DNA of 64,000 nt. Source: Kudoa neothunni (taxonomy: Eukaryota; Cnidaria). Shown piece by piece: positions 47,874 to 59,340 of this stretch (positions are counted from its first letter, which is position 1; every line of letters starts with the position of its first letter). The translations under genes were made by a program, and so were the position numbers. The notes under the pieces were generated by a model that was given only the letters and a program-made list of their open reading frames with translations, searched no databases and had not been told where the DNA came from. Location: contig OZ199839.1 of NCBI GenBank assembly GCA_964304625.1, forward strand, positions 6,758,001-6,822,000, given 5' to 3'.

Positions 47874-50087
47874 ATGGAATTCACTGAATACAACCAAATA
47901 TTAAGCGATCTCTGCTCACAGGATGTGCTCTCGAGAGATAGAGCCAAAAACAAATTGAGCATTTTGTTGCAAGCGGTGAAAGAAAAACCAAATTTTGTTG
48001 GTAATGACACTGAAATGGGATTGTTCATAAAAAATTCCAACGATCAAATAAAATCCAAGTTGAATGAATCAATGGGTGGCCGTGATAGTTTCTACGTGTT
48101 GCATGGCTGTCTCATTTATATTAAAACATTGTTTGAATGGGTTTGTGGTCCCCTCGACCCATACCCATATCAAAGATACCAATTACATTGTGTTATTGAT
48201 CGTGAAAGTTGGAATGAACTTTTGAGATCATTGGATACCCGAATAAACGCCAATGATAATCGTAATCAAGCACTTTATGCAGAAATAATGTCCTATTGTG
48301 GCAAAATTGAAGGTTTTGAAAGATTTGAAGATGCTTACCTTGACAGATTAACCATTAACCTAAAAGAATATTGTGTCAATATAAAAGGTAACTCTGCAAA
48401 CAGCTCACAGTTTGACAACGAAAACAACACAGATGATAGTTCAACTACATCGGATTCATTTTCTGTTAGAAATTTGTTGGATAACACTATCAACTGTTTG
48501 GATGTTGTGTTTAGTAATGGTGATAAAAATAATCCAAAATTGAAAGAAATGAGTTGGCCAATTTTAGAGAATCTTCTATTGCGTATATTCGATTCCAAAA
48601 CAAGCACATACATACGAGAAGGTTCCTATCGATTATTTGGTCATTTGGTCAAATACATGGATCCCAACAAACAATACCTCACTCAGACATTAAATGGAAC
48701 CGATGATAATGGAGATTTGTTGAGTATTTTATGTGAGAAAATGATCCAAGGTATGGTGGATGAAAGCAATCGAGTTCGCCTATCAGCTTGTGTAGCCACT
48801 CGTCAATTTTTTGAGATATATATCTCATTTGTTGAGCTGGAAAGCGTGTTGAGTTGTTATCCGGTGGTGTGTATCAACAAAAATTATTCAGCTGATGGTA
48901 TTAAAATTCAAGCGAGAGAGTGTTGGAAAGTGATGACTCAGGAGAAAGGTCTACAAATTGTTCAATCAAATATACACTTTTTCCTGGTGTTTTACGAACA
49001 TCAGTTGATGAGTAATAATTCGAAAGTGCGGGAAGCTGCTATTCATTGTGTTGCTGAAATTGTGTCTCTTGTTGATGTGGAATTGGTTAAAACAAATAAT
49101 TTGTTGATGATGAAACTTGTGGATCTGTTGGCGGTTGGTTTGAGAGACCATTATTGGTCGGTTTGTGATATTTCGATTGGATCGATCGGAACTTTGATGA
49201 TGCGTTTCAGACGTGTATGTAGTGAGCTGGATGAGTTGATTAAAATGAATATCACCACAACCCTATTCTCCTATCTCACTCACACCTATGAAATTTTACG
49301 TTGTGGTGCTGGTCTCACGTTGTGCCGTCTTTTGTGTGTTTCTCCTGATTTGATATATAGCATGATTGGTGAATATCTTGAGAAAAATTTAAAATCTATC
49401 GATAATATGCCACCCTCTTCTAACAATAATTGCAAGGATGAGTGTTCTTCAGAGGTGAAAGTGAATGATAATAAAAATTCAAATGTTGACACCAATCACT
49501 GTGATCGTGTACATAAACGTGATGCGTTGTTCCCCGGCTTGAAAAGCACGAGTTCTTATTGTAGTTGTTCATATAAAAAGAAAAGCCCCTGGGAATTTAC
49601 TGAAGGATGTGTGGTGCTTGTTGGTATCCTCTCATCATATTTCACTCCCAATGCCATCCAAATTTTCACCAATATCACTCTTTCGAATTATTGTGTCGAC
49701 TTTGAAGATAATACCTGCCCATTGGATGAGAATATACGCCAAAAATTGGTCCTCATGTGCAGTAGTTATTTACCTTTTGTGGTGGATTGTTTGATGAGAA
49801 GAGACTTCCCCGATCACTTCTATTTAATTGAAACTATCTTTGATTTCTTGCCCCCTATGATAAATTTTACCGATAAAGCTGAATTCAAAAAAACATCCCT
49901 AATCGAGGATAAGATATTCAATGCACTCAATTATGTTTCCACTTTTCAGGACGAAAACACCAAGTTGATAAATCATACCGAAGACTTTGTTCGAAATCTC
50001 GCAAAACTATACGGAAAACGCATTATGCATTCCATGATCCAACAATATTGTCCTGAGCATGAAAAACTGCTTGCTAAATTTTTGTAG
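47874..50087 (+). CDS. HEAT/ARM-repeat protein, 737 aa
   Basis: A single uninterrupted frame. The sequence is a string of paired amphipathic helices typical of HEAT repeats. Clearest at about residues 225-480: REGSYRLFGHLV, DESNRVRLSACVATRQFFE, NSKVREAAIHCVAEIVSLVD, and GLRDHYWSVCDISIGSIGTL. An Asn/Ser/Asp-rich, presumably disordered insert lies at about 172-200 and another (SSNNNCKDECSSEVKV...) at about 510-545. There is no signal peptide or membrane segment, so it is probably a cytosolic or nuclear scaffold. I do not recognise the orthologue; HEAT proteins are too similar in pattern to assign by eye. It is intronless, like asnA and unlike the transporter and VAC14. Confidence 0.9.
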   Translation: MEFTEYNQILSDLCSQDVLSRDRAKNKLSILLQAVKEKPNFVGNDTEMGLFIKNSNDQIKSKLNESMGGRDSFYVLHGCLIYIKTLFEWVCGPLDPYPYQRYQLHCVIDRESWNELLRSLDTRINANDNRNQALYAEIMSYCGKIEGFERFEDAYLDRLTINLKEYCVNIKGNSANSSQFDNENNTDDSSTTSDSFSVRNLLDNTINCLDVVFSNGDKNNPKLKEMSWPILENLLLRIFDSKTSTYIREGSYRLFGHLVKYMDPNKQYLTQTLNGTDDNGDLLSILCEKMIQGMVDESNRVRLSACVATRQFFEIYISFVELESVLSCYPVVCINKNYSADGIKIQARECWKVMTQEKGLQIVQSNIHFFLVFYEHQLMSNNSKVREAAIHCVAEIVSLVDVELVKTNNLLMMKLVDLLAVGLRDHYWSVCDISIGSIGTLMMRFRRVCSELDELIKMNITTTLFSYLTHTYEILRCGAGLTLCRLLCVSPDLIYSMIGEYLEKNLKSIDNMPPSSNNNCKDECSSEVKVNDNKNSNVDTNHCDRVHKRDALFPGLKSTSSYCSCSYKKKSPWEFTEGCVVLVGILSSYFTPNAIQIFTNITLSNYCVDFEDNTCPLDENIRQKLVLMCSSYLPFVVDCLMRRDFPDHFYLIETIFDFLPPMINFTDKAEFKKTSLIEDKIFNALNYVSTFQDENTKLINHTEDFVRNLAKLYGKRIMHSMIQQYCPEHEKLLAKFL

Positions 50088-50979
50088 TTATTTATTTCGT
50101 TGATTATTCACTTGTTTTTCTCGTTTTGCTTCAGTAGCTCTTCTCTTTAATATTTATTTGAGTTATTTTTGTGACAAAATATGTAAAGTAAGCTCCCGAT
50201 ATTAACCTTTCGAATGTTTTTGGAGTCCATTGATTGAACCCCAATGGATGTTTGAATCAATTTTAATGAATCTTATTTTACATCAGTGAATTTAAGATCC
50301 TATCTGTTCTTCTAAAAATATATGTTCTATTAAAATATCACACAAAATTTAAAGTTGTACATTCAGATATCGAAATAATCAAAATACTTACATATTCCTT
50401 CTTTTGCGGTGCAATGGACCCCACGTTTTTTTTCTACCAAACAATGAAGAAAGATAATTTACTATAATTTCGAGAAGTAAATGAAATTTTATCGAGAGGA
50501 AACAGAGAAAAATTGAAAAAATCATATATGCGTTAAATGCCGATCATCACCGACATGTGAATATTAATAAATTAATAAATAAATAAATGGTTATTAGTGT
50601 AATATTTTTAATCAAATTGAATAAGATATCAATGAATTTTATGATAACTTTTGATAATTTCGTTATTAACGTCATACCAATGTTTCTGAAGATAATAAAT
50701 GCTATCGAAATATTTACGAAGATAAGTATGGTGTTAATTGGTTTTCTGAGAAACTTCAAATAACTAAATGCTTTAAACGGAATATTTTTTCAAGATCTCA
50801 AGGTTCACATTCCTATGCTTAAAAAAGAATACACTTCTTACCTGGTACGTTCCTCATATTTGATGGCAAGTCTTTTTCTCAACTTTTATTTCGAATACTA
50901 ACAAGTTTGACGATTATAATTATCAGCATTATTCGGGGACTTGACAAACCAACACTCAATGGCTTATATTGGAATCCTT
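50088..50979. other. 3' flank with a possible TTAA transposon end
   Basis: A piggyBac-like left end (TTAA-CCTTTCGAATG at 50203) followed by GGAGTCCATTGATTGAACCCC and, at about 50413, GGACCCC. No matching right end found. No gene. Confidence 0.4.
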
Positions 50980-51175
50980 GTCTATATGATAATTTTAAGA
51001 TCTAAATTATAATCACTCAAATTCCTTCGTCGTGAGTGATGCTGTTATTGTTCTAGATCTTGAGACAGAAAAGGGAGGACATTTTTATGTTTTTAGGAAT
51101 AACTGTAATAAAAGCAATCTAAAAGTTGTTTGCATGATATGATGTAACATTATAAATTAAAATAATATAAAATAT
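50980..51175 (+). pseudogene. Decayed SapB-family relic
   Basis: The stretch resembles the last exon and 3' flank of the SapB gene at 44164: a GATCT-x-GAGA/CAGAA-x-GGGA block, then GTTTGCATGATAT-x-ATGTAA, then a matching TTAAAATAATATA flank. It is broken and no complete gene is present. It indicates that the SapB family once extended further right. Confidence 0.5.
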
Positions 51176-54065
51176 CTCACATTTTATCTATTTTAAAACA
51201 ATATATATATATTGCGGGTTTTATTAGACGTGATTATTAAGAAATTAATTATAAATGAAACAGTTTTTAAGAATTTATTAATTATGAATGATACTTATTT
51301 TTATTGACTCATTAAGCTAAAAAGCAAAGTTAAACTTGTTTAATTTAACTTTTAAAATGTTTTGGTAATGGTCGTTGAAACCTGTGATGTTTTAATTTTG
51401 ATATTTATCAACATTTAATCAATAATTTTCTCTCATATTTTAATAAATTTCTTATTATATTTTTTTCGTAATTAAAGTTAAAAAATGTGGGGTCCTTTAG
51501 ACATCAAAAAAAGGAATGTGTAAAGTCGATTTTCAGTCCCTAGGAAGATTTAGAGGTTCGATATAAGGTAATAAGCATTTTTTTAAATCCTCATACTTAT
51601 AATTGTAAATTTTTCGATGTATATACCCTGTTAATTCTACGATTTACCTAAAATTATGAAATAACATTTATATGGGATTGTTTTGATTAAATTTAGGTTA
51701 TTGTTATTGGGCCATGGTTACTTCAAATTTTAACCCGATTAATCCATTAAATTGGACGTTCGGTATAATGACAGATGAATGAAATTTTGATTCAACATTA
51801 AAATTATTTCATACTGTGTTTCAATTAAATCAACCTGATATTCTAATAAATGACTTTAGAATGACATAGATTATCATGTATTCTGTTATTGTGAGTTTTA
51901 TTCGAATATGTTATTCTTCTCTGAATAGAATTTTGTCTAATAAGTATGATATAATGAATTCTAGTGTTACTCCTACAAGTAAAAATATTATAAATTCAAA
52001 ATGTGTAAAACTTAAGATTCGGTCATATGACCGGATAATGTCAGAACACCAAAAAAAGTAAAATATTCTAAAGTTTTTGATCACCGAAATCACAAGACTT
52101 TTTTCTGATGTACTTAATATCATCAGTTGCAGTTAAATCTAAGGCTGGTTTAAAAATTTCAAGACTCGTTTTTTTAATTCACTCTCCGTAAAGAAGCGCG
52201 GAACGTTTCTAATAATATTATTTATGATTAGGTAAACTAATTTTATGAATTAATAAACAGATGTGAACAAAACCATTTAATTGTTTAAATAAAAGTTCTT
52301 TTTTATGAAAAATGGACCAAACGAACATATGCAATAAAGAATAATTAAAATGAGATGAAACAATCAAAGAATCTGCCATCGCGTGATACACTGCTTAATT
52401 GACTGAGAAAAAAATTCTCCACATATTTTTTCATTGGATCATTTGAAGAGACCGATTTTTAAAAGTATTAATGATTTACTTATTAAATTCTATGATAAAA
52501 AGATTGTTGGATGTCCTCAGCTATCCTTTTGGAATTTTAAAAATCTTGATCAAAAGTTTGCGGAAGAAAGTAGAAACGTTCTTTCAAGATTAAGTCGATA
52601 TCCTTCACTTTCTTAATTAAATAGTACAAACAAAATAGATGATTTTGCCGTTAGTAAATAAAAAATTCCTTCTAATTATGAATGCATCAAGACTAGATAT
52701 TGGCAGTGATTTCGTATTGGGCAGTAAAATCTCAGGTCCCGATTCAGAGCGTAATGTCGAGACCCGAGACCTTACAGTATTGTATGTATTTTAGACATAA
52801 TTTCCTATAATTTTAAAAAAATGTATTATTTATCGACTCGTGTAATAAAATGCGTAAAATTCCGGAAACAGCACCCAATATATAACACATTTTACAACAA
52901 AATATCATAAAGATGGCATGTGAAGCCTAAGGTTGTCCTCAAAGGGCTCAATCCGCTGGAAGTCATTTGTTCCCTGCAATCCTCAAAAATTACAGGGGAT
53001 AATTCCCTATATTCACTTTGTATGTTTTAAATTTGCCTCAAACATATCCATTGCCAGTTTTTCTTGGAGGAAATAATAAAAAAGTAAGTTTAATTTTGCC
53101 TACATTGCTGAAAGAAAATTTAATAGATATGTAAACATTTTAATTTTCCGACAGATGAATATTGATACTGTAAGAGAATACAAAGAGGATCAACTTTTAA
53201 TTATTATACGTAATTTTCACTCTGGGAAAAATACGTATTCTCATTAATTTTCATGTTCTCAATACAATTTTCCTACGCACATGATCAAAATTGTGACTAT
53301 TCTTATTTATACTAATTCTTAAATATATAAATGAATAATTTCAAATCTTTTCCGAGATATTTTACAATAATTTGACTTTTTCAATGTATTATTCACGTTT
53401 GTTCTATTTTCTCTTAAAGATTACGCCAAAGTAATTCACAACAATATATTTTCAAATTTTGAACAATAAAATTCCAGAGTCTCAAAAATTTGACCAAAAT
53501 AAAATATTATTAATTTTTCCGTTATTCAAACTAACCTTGACTAAGTTACGGAATTTTCCGATTCGTCTATGAGAAATGCCGAACAAGATTAGGAGGAAAT
53601 TAAATGATGGAATTTCTAACGATTTTCTTAATATTCAGATAAGACACATTAATTTAAATGTGGAAACATTATTTAACTAAATTTAATAATTTTTGTTATT
53701 GGTTTATATATATCAAAAATATCGCCGTTGTTGAATTTGCTAAGAAGTAGGTTAATGGTTGAAAGCGAATTCTTATCTTATTTTATCGGCAGAAAACATT
53801 AATATTATGATTTCAAATCAATTTTAACTAGGAACAAATTTATTATTTCCATAATTAAATAAAAAAATGTGACCTTTTCCATGAAAATGTGAAAAAATTG
53901 TATGAATCATATGAATAAATTAACGCTGAAACAGTTAAAAGTCCGTTTGAATTTGTAATATTTCCCCATAGAAGATAAAATTTAACTTTATAAATGTTTT
54001 TGTCTCATAGTAGCCGAATCTCAACGACTTTAGATAAAAAAGTGGCTCAGTTTTGATAGTTTTAG
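51176..54065. other. AT-rich intergenic spacer
   Basis: No supported gene. A GTGGGGTCCTTTAGACATC stretch at about 51486 resembles the sub-terminal palindromes of the TTAA elements. Short frames (51876-52061, 52434-52616) are unsupported. Confidence 0.45.
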
Positions 54066-57000
54066 ATGGAAGATAACATTGGAAATGGGTCGTTTTTAAC
54101 GGCCTGGTTGGAGAAAAATCTTACCGACAAGACCTATGAAAAAAGAAAGAATGCATGCAACGAAATAGAACAGTAGTCTTTTTGAGTATTTTGTGGATGT
54201 TTAATTGTGGTTAAGGATGTTTAATCGACTTTCAATGAAAAGTGAATACGAAAGTGTCAAAAAAGCACTGAACGATATAGTGGCCGGGTTGATTGAGGGC
54301 AAGCACAATGTGTACAAAAAGGGAGGATTGGGGGCATTAGCTGCTGCAACAATCGGTCTAGGGAAGGTAGATAGAATTTAATAGACCCATATGTTAAATC
54401 ATACATAGAATGCCCATACCTACAAAGAGTTGATCGTGATACCATTAATCAATTGTCTCAACGAGCAGGATGCCAAGTTACGTTACACTGCCTGTGAAGC
54501 GTTGTACAATGTGATCAAAGTGATACGTCAACATTCTATCGAATATTTCCCTACTCTATTTAATCATCTCATCAAAATGACAGTCGATACTGATGCCGAT
54601 GTGAAAAATGGTTCCGATATAGTGAACAAACTGTTGATCGATATTGTGGTCGAATGCAGCACTCTCGATATGAATATGGTCAAAGATGTTGTTCGAGAGC
54701 ATTTATATGTGGTGAATGCACCATGTAGACAATTTCTGTTGACTTGGTTGTTGATTTTCCACTCAAAGGCCGGTTACAACACCATCAAATGTCTTCCCTA
54801 TTGGATGGATGGCATCCTCAATATATATGGTGATAAAGTTGGAGATATTAGAAGACAAAGTGGAACATTTTTGTCGGAATTGTTAAAGACAATCGACGAA
54901 AACAGTGTTGCGAAAAATCAGACTATTTGTAAGGAATTACCTTTGCTGGTTCCAATATTGATTTCCAATCTTCAATCCACCACCCATGACCGTAATTTGT
55001 TTGTATAATTTCTCACATTTTGAGATTGCTTTTCATTTTTTTCTGTCTAGAGAATCATCTCAAACTGATGGAACTCAGATGGATAAATACCATTCTCAAG
55101 ATATGCAGATTTGAGATGGTATCTTTGACATCTAATCTAATTAAAGTGACCATCCCTCATATCAACTATCCAAACAATGAGAATATTTCAAAAAATGCGG
55201 GTCAAATAAATGAACTATTATTTTCCACTGTTAAAGAGTGTGACTTGAATATCAACTGGGACAGATTAACATTGACATTGATTGATTTTATTGACACCAA
55301 AAATGAACAAAATTTTAACATTGACTGTTGCCAGGAGGCATTATATTGGTTTAATTTCCTTATAGAGAATAATTTTACTCAAGTAAGCTGATTATTATCT
55401 ATTGTAATAATCATATGCTTTATTTTTCTGTGTTAGGTGTACGAAAATTCGGAAAATTTTTTTCCGTTATTTCTCAATCTTATTTTTAACGAGTGCAATA
55501 GTGTAATGTTAATTATTTCATTAATTGTTTAATAAATACAATATTGTGTAGATTTGCATTTACTCTATGAAAATAATAAACAAATTTTGTCTTAATGGTA
55601 ATAAATATAATTGAAATCAGTGATGCGTAATTAAATATTTAAAAAATTATAGGACAGAATGAAGAACATTTCTCGCGATATTTCAACATTCTTATAAGAG
55701 ATATTCTTCTTAAATTTTTAAATCTCGGAATCGAGAGTGAGGAGAGTGTTGATGAGCGCAAACGATTTATAATATGGTAGTTTTTATATTATAGTTATTT
55801 TTTCGGTCAAAATTATTATTATTATTATAAAATGTAGTGAATTGTGCGCTGTGTTCAAACCTGAGGATGTTTTCAGCCAAATATCAGACACACTTTTAGA
55901 GTTTCACTCAAAGGGCACAATCGAACGCGTCGCACTAGCCAATATTATTGATCTTTTGAATTCGATACTTTTTACGCGTAAGGCGTTGGAAGATTTGCGC
56001 AATAAAATTTTTATTCTAAACAATAAAGTATTTTCTATTTTAACTAGTTTGAGAATATATTTTTGAAGGAAAATTGTGATCTATTCTGTAAATTGTACCG
56101 ATGTTGGTGTTATAATCCCATCTCAACAATTACGCTGTGTTTTATGGCTCAAACCTACGAACATGCTTCTAATATGATTTTTGTATTAGATCTCATTTTG
56201 ATTCTTTATGATAATGTTATTATTATATTTCGTTTATAGTGATCGTGTAGAAATCGATATGAATTTTCTATTGCAAATCGACCATCTGGTTCGTCTCATA
56301 GAATCTCCCATTTTCTCAAGTAACGCTTTGATGTATTTTTTTTATTTTTTTTTGAAGAGTTGCGCCTTCACTTGCTCGATCATCAACATCAGCCTTATAT
56401 TCTCTATTGCTTGCATAGTTTGTTGATGCTGCTACCTCAGAGTTCCACTTTCAACACTCTTTCAAAACGTCTCAAATCAGTTATCGCAACTGGAAATATG
56501 TATAGGTAATAATGCCTTTTTTATTAAGCTTTAATACAAATATTTAACTTTTCATGTATTTATTTATTTAATTAAATAAATAATTAATTAATTAATTAAT
56601 AAGCTATCTATGGAAAATTAAGCTTAATTATATTAATGGATTTCAATGCGATAGTTTATCATTGTTTACTTCGATTTTTACATAAATGTAATGAAAAATA
56701 TTAATACTTGATTTATTCTTATTAATTTTTAAATAAATTATATTTAAATATTTTTAATGAGAAATATTGTTAGCATTGAATTATTGGGAGGAATTTCACA
56801 TGAATGAAAGTATAAAATATAATTTTTTTTCAAATGTTTCCTCATATACTAAATTTTTATTATTTTTTGTTAAATTAATCAAAAATTATTTATTTAGAAT
56901 ATTTGAATATTAAAAAAATTGTTAGTGTATAAATTTATATAATAATTTTAATATATTTCTATATCGAATGTATTAAATCTATCTCAATTAATAATAAAAA

Positions 57001-57650
57001 ATCATAAAAATTTGTTTAATTAATAAAATTTAAAAATATATTATTTTATATCATAAAAAGTAAGATTTTTGTAGATACTAAACTTTATGCTTATTTAAAA
57101 CCATTTTTGTGTATTAAACGTGACTTTTTGTTAATCAATACAATAATGATTTGCGATTTTAAGATAACATATTTTAATGAATTATTTCCGTATAAAAGTT
57201 AATTTTTATGACTGATCAATTTTTGGTAGGTGGTATTATATAGACAGATTTAAATTTTTTTATGATTTACTTAATTGTTTGATTAATTTAATGAATGTGC
57301 TCAGATAATTCCGACAATAATTGTTATGAGGAAGTTTTATGATAAATATTGAAATATATAATTATATTCAAATTACCTAATGTTTTTATCTGCCGATATA
57401 CCGCTATATCGCTGCTGTATTATTATTATTCTTTGAATAAAAGTTTATTTTTCTATTCGCTATTATATATTAGTACTCAGTGATTTATGATAAAATTTCA
57501 TTTTTTAATAAATGAAATAATTTTTGATTTAGCGTTATCAATCAGCAATGGACCCAAAAACACCCTTCCGTCCATCACTCACATGTTGATTTTATCAATT
57601 TTGACGATCTTCTTCAGCATTTTTGCTCCATACATCAGTGTGGAACGTAA
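54066..57650 (+). CDS. VAC14: VAC14 homologue, PIKfyve/Fab1 complex scaffold
   Basis: HEAT-repeat scaffold that, in other eukaryotes, holds the PIKfyve/Fab1 kinase and Fig4 phosphatase making PtdIns(3,5)P2 on endolysosomal membranes. Exons read about 54066-54172, 54243-54366, 54409-54991, 55051-55382, 55437-55502, 55552-55597, 55653-55776, 55838-56027, from 56069, one ending about 56324, one ending 56505, and 57533-57650. Family landmarks in order: LTDKTYEKRKNACNEIE, YKKGGLGALAAATIGLGK, AKLRYTACEALYNVIKV, DADVKNGSDIVNKLL, RQFLLTWLL, FIICELCAVF, CYNPISTITLCFMAQTYEHA, FLLQIDHLVRLIESPIF, LRLHLLDHQHQPYILYCLHS, LLMLLPQSS, and C-terminal VDFINFDDLLQHF. The intron at 56506-57532 is about 1 kb, against 40-70 nt for the others. 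The junction at about 56180-56240 is the only one I could not place in frame. Confidence 0.93.
56506..57532 (+). other. Large (~1 kb) AT-rich intron of VAC14
   Basis: GTAATAATG donor after codon text NMY; TTTTGATTTAG acceptor before SVINQQWTQ. The splice restores the frame exactly (AG|C) and joins the family's conserved C-terminal helix. Contains TAAT tandem repeats at about 56578-56600 and otherwise only AT-rich DNA; no nested gene or transposon recognised. Confidence 0.75.
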
Positions 57651-58794
57651 ATGATTGTTTTTCTGCTAATTAACAGCATTTTTTTATATACTCAACATTA
57701 TTCAATAATTAATTGGTTTTTCACGTACATCTCTTTCATAAGTATTATTTTCGAGTTTTATTTATTGTACTTATGATTGATTTTTCTTTTAAATTAATTT
57801 TCGTTCTCATTCGGATTATAAAAATCTCACAACTCATTTTAGCCTAGATGTATTTCCACAATATTTTTTTTAAATCTACATAAATATAAAAGAATAGAAT
57901 GTTTTGTGTTACTATTGACGTAGTATATTTATATTTGTAATTATTGATTATTTGTTATATAATGCTTTAGAGTCATTTTTATTCTAAATTTTCACACATT
58001 AAATCTATTTGTGGGAAAAACAAAAAAGAAAATATCGTCGAATCTTCTATGGATATTATTTGAGAGGAAGAGTTGAAATATTATCGTCAAGTTTATTTGT
58101 TTAATTCCAAAAGTATGTTTCGAGTTTATCTAATTGCATAAAGTGTTTGTAAAATTAAAAAAGGATTAAATAATTAAATTTTATTTTGTTCGAGATAATT
58201 TTTTTCCTAATAACTTAAAATAAATCAAGAGAGTGAAAATAATAAATACAGTATTTAACCACTTTTTCATTATTATTCGCGTGCATTCAAGAGATATTCC
58301 ATTGATTTTTCCTCCTTTGAATATAATTTAAGAAATGAAAGTCGACTAAAAATAATTTTATTTGATATTACATATATATAATTTATTCATTTTCAATAAC
58401 GTATCACTCTTGTTGATATTTAATTATTAAAATTTAATTTTATTCCGCGTGTTTAATCTCTAAATGTAGCTAGATCGTTAATTTTGTGATACAATCAGCA
58501 GCATACATTTATTTATAATCGTTCGAGCATTTATTTAGTCGTGTTAACTGGATCAACATCGGCAGCCTCGCCTTAAAATTTTATATTCTATTTAGTGTTC
58601 TTATTTTTAGCCTAGAAATGAAAATTGGAAAATATATCAATTTTTTTCCATTATTTATATTTATAATAGATTTTATAAATTTGTACGCAACACTTCACAT
58701 ATTTTAATCATTTTCATCAATTCCAGTTGTAAATTTTCTAATCCAAGATAATAACATCTCCATTAGTTAAAATTATTAATCAGCTTGAACAATT
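57651..58794. other. AT-rich convergent intergenic spacer
   Basis: Lies between the 3' ends of VAC14 (+) and the surface-protein gene (-). Nothing recognised. Confidence 0.5.
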
Positions 58795-59340
58795 CTTACC
58801 ATAATTTCTTCTATTATTCTTCATTAGTTTTTAACATATTATAAAGTTACTTTTGTAATAATTAATGGTGGTTAAGACAAACAGTATTATTGGTACACAA
58901 AAATTCATTTAACACAAGTGAAATTCTCGAGACAATATTCGAGGATGGTTAATTTAATTTGATCGGCCATTAAAAATAAAAATTCCAATTAATAAACTGA
59001 GGAAAAATATGTTGATCGCATGATTTAGTAACTTGGTTATTTTCGTCTAATTTTAATTCAAATCGACTTAAAATTCACATACTAGTTAAATGAATTAAAA
59101 ACATCACTGCTCAATATATGTTTATCAAATGTGAAATGTTTATAGAAGAGTTCGTAAATTTAGCTATTGAAACAGAAAAAAATTTAATTATAAATTGTTA
59201 ATGTTATCAAAAATATGGTTAGTCAAGGACATCGTTTTTTAAAAATAAGAATTTAGTTTTTATTCTTCCAATATCCAAAATAGAATCCAGCACCGAGGAT
59301 AATGATCAATACTGGAACAATCACCCCAACAATTCTATAA
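58795..59340. repeat. Left copy of a tandem duplication (3' end of surface-protein gene)
   Basis: Nearly identical to about 63461-64000, at an offset of 4,666 bp. Contains the last coding exon (membrane helix and tail) and the 3' flank of the minus-strand surface-protein gene. The first ~120 bp show scattered differences and small indels; the remainder to the window end is almost identical. Confidence 0.95.
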
